A DNA stretch of 18,684 bases from CALBZH01 sp964538515 (lineage in GTDB: Bacteria > Desulfobacterota > Syntrophobacteria > Syntrophobacterales > Syntrophobacteraceae): contig CAZIEW010000086.1 in the NCBI GenBank assembly GCA_964538515.1, positions 1 to 18,684 on the forward strand, written 5' to 3'. This document shows, piece by piece, positions 7,948-16,100 of this stretch. Numbering within the stretch: position 1 is the stretch's first letter; each line of letters begins with the position of its first letter. A program made the translations under genes and the position numbers. The notes below the pieces were generated by a model. It worked only from the letters and a program-made list of their open reading frames with translations, was not told the DNA's origin and searched no databases.

Positions 7948-8829
7948 TCAAAGCCTCCGCACGCGGACGTGTCCAAAAAGCCCCGCGGGTCGGACAAAAA
8001 GGATCGCCAGCAGGACGACGAAGGCCAGGGCGTCTTTGTACGCGGAAGAGATGAAGCCAGCCCCCATGGATTCGAGCACCCCCAGCAGCAGGCCGCCAAC
8101 GACCGCGCCCAACGTGCTCCCGTACCCACCCAGAATGGCGGCCGCAAAGCCTTTTAGCCCCAGCATGAGCCCGGCGTCATAGCTCATGCTCGTGATGGGG
8201 GTTACCAGGATCCCGGCCAGAGCACCAAGTCCCCCTGCCAAGGCGAAGGCAAGGGACACGACGCGTCGAACCGAGATCCCCAGCAGGAGGGCGCCCTGCG
8301 GATTGTCCGCCGCGGCGCGCATGGCTTTTCCGAGGAGCGTGCGGTGGAAGAAAAGATAGAGAGATCCCAGCACGACCAGCGAGAGCGCCAGGATCCAAAG
8401 CGATTGAGGCATGATCGCGGCGTGGAGGAAGACGATCGGGGACTCGCCGCCCAGGGGGGGATAAATGTGCGCGTTCTTGCCCCAACTGATCATGCTCGCG
8501 CCCCTCAGGGAGATGGAGGCCCCGACCGTGATCATGACCAGCGTGAGGACCTCCCGATTCCTAGCGTGTCGAATGGGGCCCTGCTCGAGGGCGACTCCGA
8601 CCGCGGCGACCGCGACAACCGCGATCAGGAAAGCCGGCAGCATCGGGACATGAAGACCCTGCATCAGAAAGACCGCGATCATGGCACCCAGCATGACGAA
8701 ATCACCCTGAGCGAAGTTCACGAGCCCCGTGGCGTTCTGGATGAGGCAGAAGCCCAGGGCGATCAGGGCGTAGATGCTTCCGTTGGTGATGCCGGATACC
8801 AGGAACTGGGGAACGAGTGTCCAGAGCAT
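7948..8829 (-). CDS. livH: Branched-chain amino-acid-type ABC permease LivH
   Basis: This 293-residue integral membrane permease is close to the usual LivH length of 290-308. It shows the family hallmarks near the N-terminus (GITNGSIYALIALGFCLI followed by LVNFAQGDFVMLGA) and the EAA-like loop GKAMRAAADNPQGALLLGI. It also has the glycine-rich AAILGGYGSTLGAVVGGLLLGVLE segment, followed by a final YKDALAFVVLLAILFVRPAGLFG helix. About eight transmembrane segments are expected. The start is placed at ATG 8829, 7 bp after the iorB stop; an earlier in-frame ATG at 8883 lies inside iorB and would add an unlikely polar extension. The gap to the following livM-livG is also only 7 bp. It works with LivM to form the translocation pore. 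Specificity depends on a binding protein encoded elsewhere. Confidence 0.95.
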   Translation of the reverse strand: MLWTLVPQFLVSGITNGSIYALIALGFCLIQNATGLVNFAQGDFVMLGAMIAVFLMQGLHVPMLPAFLIAVVAVAAVGVALEQGPIRHARNREVLTLVMITVGASISLRGASMISWGKNAHIYPPLGGESPIVFLHAAIMPQSLWILALSLVVLGSLYLFFHRTLLGKAMRAAADNPQGALLLGISVRRVVSLAFALAGGLGALAGILVTPITSMSYDAGLMLGLKGFAAAILGGYGSTLGAVVGGLLLGVLESMGAGFISSAYKDALAFVVLLAILFVRPAGLFGHVRVRRL

Positions 8830-8836
8830 GGCGGGC

Positions 8837-9391
8837 CTACAGCCGCCTTCGAGCTTCCTCCCAGCCGGCTGAAAAGGCTGCAAGGCTGCTTTCGAGCCGT
8901 TTTCCTCCGGAGGCCGTCAGGGTTTCCCTGAGCGATTCCGGGTCGCAAAAGAGCACATCGGAAGCTGCCGCGAACCCGAGCATCACGAGATTGGCCGCCA
9001 CGGCGGAGCCAAGCGCTGCTGCGATCCCGGTGGCGTCAATCGTTCCCGGGAGCTCGGAGCTTGGGGCATTGAGGAGAAGAACGCCTCCCGGCTTCAAGTA
9101 GAATCCATGGGCTGCGGGGGCATCCGGGTGGAGTGCCAAGAGGACATCCGCTCGCCCTGGGCGGATCAGGGGACTGGCGAGGGGGGGCTGCCCCGTGGGC
9201 GAGGCATCACGCCGCTGAACCTTGAGATGGCTGATGACGTTTCCTCCCCGCTGGGCCATTCCGTGCGTTTCGGAAACGAGCACCGAATAGCCGAGCCGCA
9301 GGGCGGTCTCCGCAAGCAGCTTGGTTACGAACAGGATCCCCTGTCCGCCAACACCGCTGATGATGATCTGCTGCATCACGCTCTCTTTCAT
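8837..9391 (-). CDS. iorB: Indolepyruvate:ferredoxin oxidoreductase beta subunit
   Basis: The gene encodes 184 residues of the 2-oxoacid:acceptor oxidoreductase gamma-domain family. IorB pairs with IorA to decarboxylate aryl-pyruvates (indole-, phenyl- and hydroxyphenyl-pyruvate) to the aryl-acetyl-CoA while reducing ferredoxin. The N-terminal IIISGVGGQGILFVTKLLAE motif and the SETHGMAQRGGNVISHLKV loop are diagnostic. The ATG at 9391 overlaps the iorA stop as ATGA and has AGGA six bases upstream, so I prefer it over the longer reading from 9469 and over an internal ATG at 9376. Its immediate coupling to livH is notable, since it ties the oxidoreductase to a transporter in one transcript. It is slightly shorter than many IorB proteins (about 190-200), but no domain is obviously missing. 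Confidence 0.95.
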   Translation of the reverse strand: MKESVMQQIIISGVGGQGILFVTKLLAETALRLGYSVLVSETHGMAQRGGNVISHLKVQRRDASPTGQPPLASPLIRPGRADVLLALHPDAPAAHGFYLKPGGVLLLNAPSSELPGTIDATGIAAALGSAVAANLVMLGFAAASDVLFCDPESLRETLTASGGKRLESSLAAFSAGWEEARRRL

Positions 9392-11322
9392 GCTTCGTCC
9401 TGGGGCCGGTCCCGGACCTCGAGGGCCCTGTGGGGGCACACGTGTACGCATACGCCGCATCCCGAGCACAGCGCAGCATCAATTTGAATGGGCTGTTTTT
9501 CCCCCGTGGGAGTCAGCGCGGGGCATTCGAAATGCGTGATGCAGAAGTGGCATCCCTCGCATTTCTCGCTCACCACAACCTGGAGACGCGCCCAGCTCTG
9601 CACCTGGCTTCGATCCATCAGGCACGGCCGCTTGGCAATCACCACCGCCACGGTCCCGCCATCGGACCTGGCATGCTCTCCCGCCTTCTTCAGGGCGGCA
9701 ACGGTCGCTTTGAAATCGTACGGATCGACCTCCTCGCAGACCGTGACGCCACAAGCTTTGACCAGGGCGGGAATGGAAACGGACGGCACTGCGGAGCCGT
9801 CCAAGGCACGACCGGCGGCGGGGGTCGGCTGGTGCCCCGTCATGGCGGTCGTGCTGTTGTCCAGGATCACGAGCACGAATCGGGCTCCCTGGACGACCGC
9901 ATTGATCAGAGGCGGGATGCCTGCATGATAGAACGTTGAATCGCCAATGGTCGCACAGATGGGCGGAAAATCCTCACGCACCGCCTTGAAGGCGTGGTAG
10001 AATCCCGATGCCTGACTGATGGCTGCCCCCATGCACAGGACGGTGTCGACCGCGCCCAGGTTGAGCCCCAGGGTGTAGCAGCCGATGTCTCCGGGATAGA
10101 CTCCCTTCGGGAAGGCTTTCTTAATGGCAAAAAAAGCGGCCCGATGGGGACAGCCCGCGCAAAGGGTGGGCCTGCGGCCCCCGCCGCCTGGCCCGACGAT
10201 CTCCGGCGACGCAGGCAGACCGAGAAATCCCCGCAGAATCCTCTCGACTCCTTCGGGCAGAAGCTCCCCGGCGGAGGGAACCGTACCGTTGAAGCGCCCG
10301 CTGACCTTCTCCCTGCTCCGCAGTTGAAGCTCCATGACAGGATCGGTCTCTTCAAGCACGAGAATCCGCTCATACCTGGAAAGGATGTCCTGCGAAAACG
10401 CAGGAGGGAGCGGATGGGGCATGGGAACGGCGTACAGAGGGACCGCATCGAGCAGACCAAGGTCTCCGAGCACCTCCTGGGCATGCGCCAGGGCAACCCC
10501 CGATGCCACAACCGCAACCCGCTCGAGAGAGGCATCCGAAGGATGCCTCCGGACCCCGGCAGAGGCTGGAGCCTCCAGGTCTGCGCCCGCTTGGTCGGCC
10601 GTGTCCCGGAGGAGCTTTTCGTTGATCAGGCGGGGGAGACAAGACGGTTCAGAACCGATGGCGGCAATTTTCCCGTTCAACTGGTGGTGCAACGAGAGCC
10701 TGAATTTGGGCGTGGCCGCCCAGCGCGTGGGGTCTTTGTCGAACACGGGCGGACGCGGATCCGTTGTAAAGGGCCTTATTTCGAGGTCCTGGCGGGCATG
10801 GCACACGCGGGTGGTCGACCGGAGCATGACGGGGATCTCGTAGCGCTCGGATAGCCGGAACGCCTCGCAGACCAGGTCGCGGGCATGCTCGGGGGAAGAC
10901 GGATCCAGAACGGGAATCTTGGCCATCATGGCGTACATCCGGCTGTCCTGCTCCGTTTGGGAGCTGTGCGGTCCTGGATCGTCGGCGACGATCAAGACGA
11001 ATCCGCCCTTGACGCCCGTGTAGGCGGCGCTCATGAGGGGGTCGGCCGCGACATTCAATCCCACCTGCTTCATGATGGCCGCCGAGCGCCGGCCGACGAA
11101 GCTGTTCGTGAGGGCGACCTCAAAGGCGACCTTTTCGTTGATGGACCATTCCAGGTGGATGGGGAGCTGGTCACGGTCCTTCAGGCGCACCAGGGCGGCA
11201 AGGATTTCGGATGCAGGGGTCCCGGGATAGGACGTCGCAACGGTGCAGGCCGACTCGAGCAGTCCCAGGGCGATGGCTTCGTTGCCGAGCAGAATTTGCC
11301 GTGTTTCCAAGTCTCCGTTCAC
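9388..11322 (-). CDS. iorA: Indolepyruvate:ferredoxin oxidoreductase alpha subunit
   Basis: This 644-residue cytoplasmic thiamine-diphosphate enzyme is the usual IorA size. The N-terminal pyrimidine-binding domain is marked by LLGNEAIALGLLESACTVATSYPGTPASEI. The ThDP-binding domain is marked by CPHRAAF, GDIGCYTLG and GDSTFYHAGIPPLINAV (about 455-475). The C-terminus (about 585-640) carries two [4Fe-4S] cluster motifs. The first is the CEGCHFC...CP pattern with the IorA-specific spacing, and the second is CSGCGVCVHVCP. The enzyme produces reduced ferredoxin from aryl-pyruvate oxidation. The start is GTG 11322, because an in-frame stop lies 10 nt upstream. The gene heads the long minus-strand operon, is divergent from the seleno-Hdr operon, and overlaps iorB by 4 nt. 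An alternative 2-oxoacid specificity (branched-chain) is possible but less likely given paaK in the same operon. Confidence 0.97.
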   Translation of the reverse strand: MNGDLETRQILLGNEAIALGLLESACTVATSYPGTPASEILAALVRLKDRDQLPIHLEWSINEKVAFEVALTNSFVGRRSAAIMKQVGLNVAADPLMSAAYTGVKGGFVLIVADDPGPHSSQTEQDSRMYAMMAKIPVLDPSSPEHARDLVCEAFRLSERYEIPVMLRSTTRVCHARQDLEIRPFTTDPRPPVFDKDPTRWAATPKFRLSLHHQLNGKIAAIGSEPSCLPRLINEKLLRDTADQAGADLEAPASAGVRRHPSDASLERVAVVASGVALAHAQEVLGDLGLLDAVPLYAVPMPHPLPPAFSQDILSRYERILVLEETDPVMELQLRSREKVSGRFNGTVPSAGELLPEGVERILRGFLGLPASPEIVGPGGGGRRPTLCAGCPHRAAFFAIKKAFPKGVYPGDIGCYTLGLNLGAVDTVLCMGAAISQASGFYHAFKAVREDFPPICATIGDSTFYHAGIPPLINAVVQGARFVLVILDNSTTAMTGHQPTPAAGRALDGSAVPSVSIPALVKACGVTVCEEVDPYDFKATVAALKKAGEHARSDGGTVAVVIAKRPCLMDRSQVQSWARLQVVVSEKCEGCHFCITHFECPALTPTGEKQPIQIDAALCSGCGVCVHVCPHRALEVRDRPQDEA

Positions 11323-11392
11323 TCTCTTTCATCAATCCGGGGAGATGCTCGTCCGGTCGCTCAAGGTGTGGGCTGGCTGACTTACCGTAGCC

Positions 11393-11421
11393 CTTCTAGC
11401 AAAGGGGCGGCAGGGGGTCAA
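11393..11421 (-). promoter_or_regulatory. Candidate sigma70 promoter for the iorA operon
   Basis: Reading the minus strand, TTGACC (11421-11416) is followed after exactly 17 nt by TAGAAG (11398-11393). This gives a 5/6 match at -35 and a 4/6 match at -10. Transcription would start near 11386 and leave a leader of about 65 nt before the GTG of iorA at 11322. Its -35 hexamer lies 25 bp from that of the opposite promoter. The call is based on sequence only. Confidence 0.5.
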
Positions 11422-11445
11422 GCTGGAAGCGGGGCAGGAAATGGA

Positions 11446-11474
11446 TTGACTTTTCGCAGTCGACGGTTTATCGC
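11446..11474 (+). promoter_or_regulatory. Candidate promoter for the seleno-Hdr operon
   Basis: TTGACT (11446-11451) is a 5/6 match to a -35 box. A 17-nt spacer leads to a weak -10 candidate, TATCGC (11469-11474). Initiation would fall near 11481, inside the TTRTGCA direct repeats, so a protein bound there would be expected to block or remodel the promoter. The weak -10 leaves room for an activator or a different sigma factor. Confidence 0.35.
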
Positions 11475-11499
11475 TTGTGCACATTATGCAAATTGTGCA
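11475..11499 (+). repeat. Three 9-bp-spaced TTRTGCA direct repeats, candidate operator
   Basis: TTGTGCA starts at 11475, TTATGCA at 11484 and TTGTGCA again at 11493, exactly 9 bp apart. The first copy lies within the 8-bp palindrome TGTGCACA (11476-11483). The core GTGCAA recurs in the downstream palindrome, as TTGCAC at 11515-11520 and GTGCAA at 11527-11532. The A+T-richer sequence contrasts with the G+C-rich surroundings. Its location over the presumed start site of the hdr operon suggests an operator. The HTH domain of the first gene of that operon is an obvious candidate binder, though this is inference. Confidence 0.6.
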
Positions 11500-11504
11500 A
11501 TTTT

Positions 11505-11542
11505 GCGGGTCTCCTTGCACTTGAGAGTGCAAGGAGACCCGC
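11505..11542 (+). repeat. Perfect 17-bp inverted repeat upstream of the HTH-Hdr gene
   Basis: The left arm GCGGGTCTCCTTGCACT (11505-11521) and right arm (11526-11542) are perfect reverse complements separated by a 4-nt TGAG loop. The element ends 27 nt before the ATG at 11570 and 15 nt before its GAGGGGG ribosome-binding site. It could be a dyad operator for a dimeric DNA-binding protein or a very stable hairpin in the mRNA leader. It is not a normal intrinsic terminator, because no T tract follows it on either strand. Confidence 0.85.
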
Positions 11543-11569
11543 AGTGGATCGCTCATCGAGGGGGACGGC

Positions 11570-13024
11570 ATGATCGTTCTGCGCATCAACCAGCTGGCCG
11601 AGCAGTTGGGCGTACACCGCAACACCGTTCGCAACTGGATCAAGAGCGGCAAGCTTCCGACGCGGTCCGTCAGCGGAAAGCGTTACCTGGTCTCGGAGAA
11701 CGATTTCGGCAAGTTGTGCCACGAGTTCGGGATCGATCGCTCCACGCTGCGCCTCAAATACGTGCGGAGTGCATCCGCGGAGGAAGAGAAGGACTACGGT
11801 CTGCTCCAGGAGAACCTTCGTCAGGTACGGCCCAAGGCAGAGGCGCTCCGACCCACCGCACAGTGGGGGGATCTTTGCCTGACCTGCGGCAGCTGCGCCA
11901 GCGGTTGTCCGATCTCCGGCGTCGACGGGCTCGATCCCAGGAAAGCGCTCCGGATGGTGACACTGGGGTTGGAGCAGGAGTTGATCGAATCGCAATGGGC
12001 CTGGAAGTGCACGCTGTGCGGCAAGTGTGAAGAGTCCTGCCCCATGAATGTCGAGATCGTCGAGGTTCTGACGCGCGTCCGCGGGCTGCGTGATCGCCAA
12101 AAAGTGCCGGGCCCGCTTCACAAGGGCGTGCTCATGTGCATCGAAAAGGGGAACAACCTCGGCATTCCCAAGGAAGACTTCGTGCAGCTCCTGAACGACC
12201 TGGCGGTGGACATGGTCGAGGAGGGGGCGCGAGCCTTCACGGCCCCCGTCGACGTCAAGGGGGCCAACCTGCTGGTCTCCGTCAATTCCAAGGAGCCCTT
12301 CGCCGAGCCGGACGACATGAAGTTCTGGTGGAGGATCTTCCACGCAGCCGGCGAATCCTGGACGATTCCCTCCGAGAACTGGGAAGGGGTGAACTGGGGG
12401 CTTTTTACCGGAGACGAAGCGGCGGTGAAAGCCATCGTTGGCCACCAGGTGGAGAACATGTACCGGCTGGGGTGCAAGACGCTCCTTCTCCCGGAATGAG
12501 GTCATGGGTACTTTGCAACCCGGTACGGGTTGAATCGATGGTTCAAGGACGATCTCAAGAACTTCGACGTGGTGTCCATCTTCGACCTGCTCATGAGTTA
12601 CCTGAAGGAAGGGAGAATTCAGGTGAGCGACTCGATCCACCGGGAGCTGACCACTTATCACGACCCCTGCCATTACGGCCGGAGGTCGCTCAAGGCATTC
12701 GGCCACGGCTACTTCGAAGAGGGACGATGGATCACGCGTCAGTGCGCTCCGAATTTCGTAGATATGGTTCCAAGCCATGAGGGGAGCTACTGCTGCGGGG
12801 CGGGAGGGGGGGCCTGGGCGATGCCGTTCCGGGAGGAGCGCGTTCTCCACGGTGCCTTCAAGGCGCGGCAGATTGCCAACACTGGGGCAAAACTGGTGAT
12901 CGCTCCCTGTCACAACTGCCGGGACCAGATCATGAAAAGCCTTCGCAAGGAATATGACCTCGACGTTCAAGTGAAGTATCTCTGGGAGCTGGTTGCCGAC
13001 TCGCTGGTGACTTCCGAGCGCTGA
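11570..13024 (+). CDS. Selenoprotein: HTH domain fused to HdrC/HdrD-like iron-sulfur CCG protein
   Basis: This 484-residue protein is read through a UGA (residue 310) as selenocysteine. Residues 3-55 form a MerR/excisionase-type helix-turn-helix (INQLAEQLGVHRNTVRNWIKSGKLPTRSVSGKRYLV). Residues 103-113 and 147-157 are two CxxCxxCxxxCP [4Fe-4S] motifs, as in HdrC. Residues about 230-484 are an HdrB/HdrD-like double domain. The first half keeps only Sec310 in a PE-U-GHGY motif. The second half has the complete cysteine-rich set Cys367, Cys408-Cys409-Gly and Cys447xxCys450 that binds the noncubane cluster in HdrB. The family (HdrD, DsrK, GlpC relatives) moves electrons to disulfide-type acceptors. 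The start ATG has GAGGGGG five bases upstream. It is the first gene of an operon with hdrA. A DNA-binding domain on such an enzyme is unusual and suggests redox-controlled transcription, possibly of itself and of the divergent iorA operon; that role is inferred. Confidence 0.88.
12497..12499 (+). other. In-frame UGA read as selenocysteine (residue 310)
   Basis: The frame is open from 11570 to 12496 and again from 12500 to 13024. The UGA falls in LLLPE-U-GHGYFATRY, where relatives of this CCG-domain family carry the Cys of an ECGH motif. The sequence downstream continues the same domain without any shift, which argues against a nonsense mutation. A SECIS-like hairpin follows 13 nt later. Confidence 0.88.
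12513..12534 (+). promoter_or_regulatory. Bacterial SECIS element of the HTH-Hdr selenoprotein mRNA
   Basis: The stem CAACCC (12516-12521) pairs perfectly with GGGTTG (12527-12532) around the loop GGTAC (12522-12526). Two further U-A pairs (12513-12514 with 12533-12534) form across a bulged G. The loop opens with GGU, as in the SelB-binding loop of E. coli fdhF. It begins 23 nt after the UGA, which is within the spacing accepted for bacterial SECIS elements. Confidence 0.82.
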
Positions 13025-13045
13025 GGTCATAGAGCTTGGCCGGGT

Positions 13046-13148
13046 GGTGTCGGGTGTTGGGTGTCGGGTGTCGGGGGTATTCGCAATCTGAGGTCGCAAT
13101 CGGGAGATTGACCTGAAACCTGACACCCGACACCCGACACCTGACACC
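13046..13148. repeat. Inverted array of degenerate heptamer repeats between the two hdr genes
   Basis: Four head-to-tail copies of a TGTCGGG-type heptamer (about 13049-13076) face about five copies of the complementary ACCCGAC/ACCTGAC heptamer (about 13112-13148). The 30-nt arms 13046-13075 and 13119-13148 pair along their whole length with three G-U wobbles in RNA. Inside them a second 6-bp stem, CAATCT (13084-13089) with AGATTG (13105-13110), extends the structure. It fills most of the 161-bp gap between the two genes and ends 37 bp before hdrA. It has no T tract, so it is not a typical terminator. It may be a REP-like dispersed element or a processing/stability hairpin within the transcript. 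Confidence 0.8.
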
Positions 13149-13185
13149 GAATGAAGGTCTTTCCGCATAAGAGAAACGAGGACGG

Positions 13186-16100
13186 ATGATGCTGCTGGAA
13201 AAACTGGGGTCAGTTCTGGTGGTGGGGGGCGGGATCGCCGGCGTTCAAGCGGCGCTTGATCTCGCCAACAGCGGTTTTTTTGTTCACCTGATCGAGCGAA
13301 CCGGAGCGATCGGTGGCTCCATGGCCAAACTGGACAAGACCTTTCCTACCAACGACTGCTCCATGTGAATCCTGTCGCCAAAGCTGGTGGAGTGCGGTCG
13401 GCACTTGAACATTGATCTGATGACCCTGACGGAGCTGGTGCGGGTCGAAGGGGAGCTGGGGCAGTTCTCGGTCGGTCTGCGCCGCTATCCCCGTTACGTG
13501 GATATGGACAAGTGCATCGCTTGTGGCGAATGCGCTCGACAGTGTCCGAAGAGCGTCAGGGACGACTACAACGAGCGCATCGGCTCGCGCAAAGCCATCT
13601 ATGTCAAGTATCCCCAGGCCGTGCCCCTCAAGTACCAAATCGACCCGGACGTCTGTATCCGGCTGAACAGCGGCAAGTGCGGCGTGTGTGCCGAGGTCTG
13701 TCCCGCGGGTGCCGTGCACTTCGAGGATTCCGAGAAGGAGATCACGCTGCAGGTGGGCTCCATCATCCTGGCTCCGGGCTACAAGCCGTTCAGTCCCCAG
13801 GGCGTGCGCACCTGGGGATACGGGATGTTTCCCAACGTGATCACATCGCTTGAGCTCGAACGGTATCTCTCGGCGTCCGGACCGACGGAAGGTGAGCTGC
13901 GCCGGCCCTCGGACGGCAAAGAGATCAAGAAAATCGCGTTCCTGCAGTGTGTCGGGAGCCGGGATTACAACAAGTCCTCCCACGGCTACTGCTCCTCGGT
14001 CTGCTGCATGACCGCCCTCAAAGAGGCGGTGATCGCTACCGACCACGTGAAGGAGCTGGAAGCGACGGTCTTCTTCATCGACATGCGAACGCACGGGAAA
14101 GACTTTGAGCGCTACTACGAGCGAGCCCGGGGCAAAGGGGTTCGATTCCGCCGGTGCCGCGTGCATTCCTTGGAGCCGGGGAGGGGCGAGGGCGACATCT
14201 ACCTGCGCTACATCACGGACGAGGGCAAGCAGGTCAAAGAAGAGTTCGATCTCGTGGTGCTGTCGGTCGGTATGGAGCCGTCGACGGACGGATTGCGTCT
14301 GGCCCGTTCGATCGGCATCGACCTGAGCGGGGACGGTTTTGCGGTGACATCCTCCTTTGAGCCCGTCACGACCAGCAAGGCGGGGATCTACGTGTGTGGG
14401 ACCTTCTCCGGTCCCAAAGACATTCCCCAGTCCGTGATGCAAGCTTCGGCCGCCGCCGCCGCCGCTGCGACGCCCCTGGTCGATGTCCGCTATTCGATGT
14501 CGCAGACCAGGGAGTATCCACCGGAAGTGGACGTGGTCAATGATGAGCCTCGCGTCGGGGTTTTCATATGCCACTGCGGCTCCAACATTTCATCCGTCAT
14601 CGACGTGGAGGTGCTTGCCGAATACGCCGCCACCCTACCGCACGTGGTCCATGTGGAGCGGAACTTGTTCTCGTGCTCGCAGGACAGCCAGGTCGCCATG
14701 CGGGAGCAGATCGCCCGCAACCGGTTGAACCGGGTGGTGGTGGCCGCCTGCACGCCGCGAACGCACGAAGAGCTGTTTCGGGAAACCCTCCGGGCTTCGG
14801 GGTTAAACGAGCACCTCTTTGAGATGGCCAATATCCGCAACCAAGTCGCTTGGGTCCATGCGACCGACCGGGATGCCGCAAATCGGAAGGCCAGGGATGT
14901 GCTTCGCATGGCGGTGACGAAGGTGGGCCTGCTGACACCGCTCATGCCCGTTGCGGTCACCGTGAATCCTCAAGCCCTGGTGATCGGCGGCGGGGTAGCC
15001 GGGATGGTTGCCGCCTTGGGGCTGGCCAATCAGGGGTTTCCCGTTCACCTCATCGAGAAGAGCAGCCAGCTGGGAGGCAACGCGCGGCACCTTTACAAGA
15101 CGTGGAAACGGGAGTCCATCCAGGAGTACGTGGAAGGCCTGGTGGCCCAGGTCAAGGAGCATCCGTTCATCACGGTCCACATGAAGGCGCGGATCAGTCA
15201 CTCCGAAGGATTCGTGGGGAATTTTCGAACCACCGTGGAGAAGCCTCACTGCGTGTCCACCATCGACCACGGGATCGTGATCCTGGCGGTCGGGGGGCAG
15301 GCCTACAAACCGGATGAATATGCGTATGGTCAGTCCCCGCGCGTTCTGACCGCGCTCGAATTCGACAAGCTGCACCTGGTGGGGGACGAGCGCATCCGTT
15401 ACGGAAAGAGCTTCGTCTTCATCCAGTGCGTGGGATCCCGCAACGCGGATCGACCTTATTGCTCCCGCGTGTGCTGCACTCATTCCATCCAGGCGGCCAT
15501 TGCCCTCAAGGAGGAAGACCCCGGGCGCAACGTCTTCATCCTTTATCGGGACATCCGGTCCTTCGGCCAGCGGGAAGAGCTCTACACCCGGGCAAGGGAG
15601 CTCGGCGTCATCTTCATGAACTACGATCTGCACCAGAAGCCCATTGTCCGTCCCGGAGACAGCGAAGTGAGCGTCGTCGCCTGGGATCACGTGCTGCACG
15701 ATGCGTTCCGCATCACGGCGGACGTCGTGGTGCTTGCCACGGCTATCGTGCCTCAAGCGGATGTCCGCGACCTTGCGCGTCTCTATCGGCTTCCGGTGGA
15801 CGCAGACGGCTTCCTGCAGGAAGCGCATGTCAAATTGAGGCCGGTGGATTTTTCAAGCGACGGTCTGTATCTGGCGGGGATCGCCCACTACCCCAAGCCC
15901 ATCGAGGAGGTCATCGCCCAGGCTCTTGCGGCGGTGGCCCGAGCGGCAACGGTGCTCGCCAACCGGCGCATTGCCCTCGACTCCGTCAAGGCTCGGGCCG
16001 ACGACACAAAATGCGACGGGTGCGCCCTGTGCCTCGATGTCTGTCCCTACGATGCCATCGCGATCGAAGGCACGGTGGGAGGCGACGAAGGGTGGCGCAT

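Noticed and set aside
11505..11542. The 17-bp inverted repeat as an intrinsic transcription terminator
   Set aside because: Neither strand has a T tract after the hairpin, and it lies upstream of a gene start in a divergent intergenic region.
12497..12499. TGA as a nonsense mutation splitting the HTH-Hdr gene into a pseudogene
   Set aside because: The same frame continues with intact CCG motifs, the codon falls exactly on a conserved Cys, and a SECIS hairpin follows. The next gene shows the same arrangement.
13046..13148. The heptamer repeats as a small CRISPR array
   Set aside because: The units are 7 nt, contiguous and degenerate, with no spacers, and the two sets are inverted relative to each other.
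11468..13168. A 566-codon open frame on the minus strand opposite the HTH-Hdr gene
   Set aside because: It mirrors a high-G+C coding strand, shows no recognisable motif or ribosome-binding site, and overlaps a gene with clear Fe-S motifs.
13210..14574. A 454-codon open frame on the minus strand inside hdrA
   Set aside because: It is the same kind of G+C-driven shadow; the plus strand carries the ferredoxin and FAD motifs.
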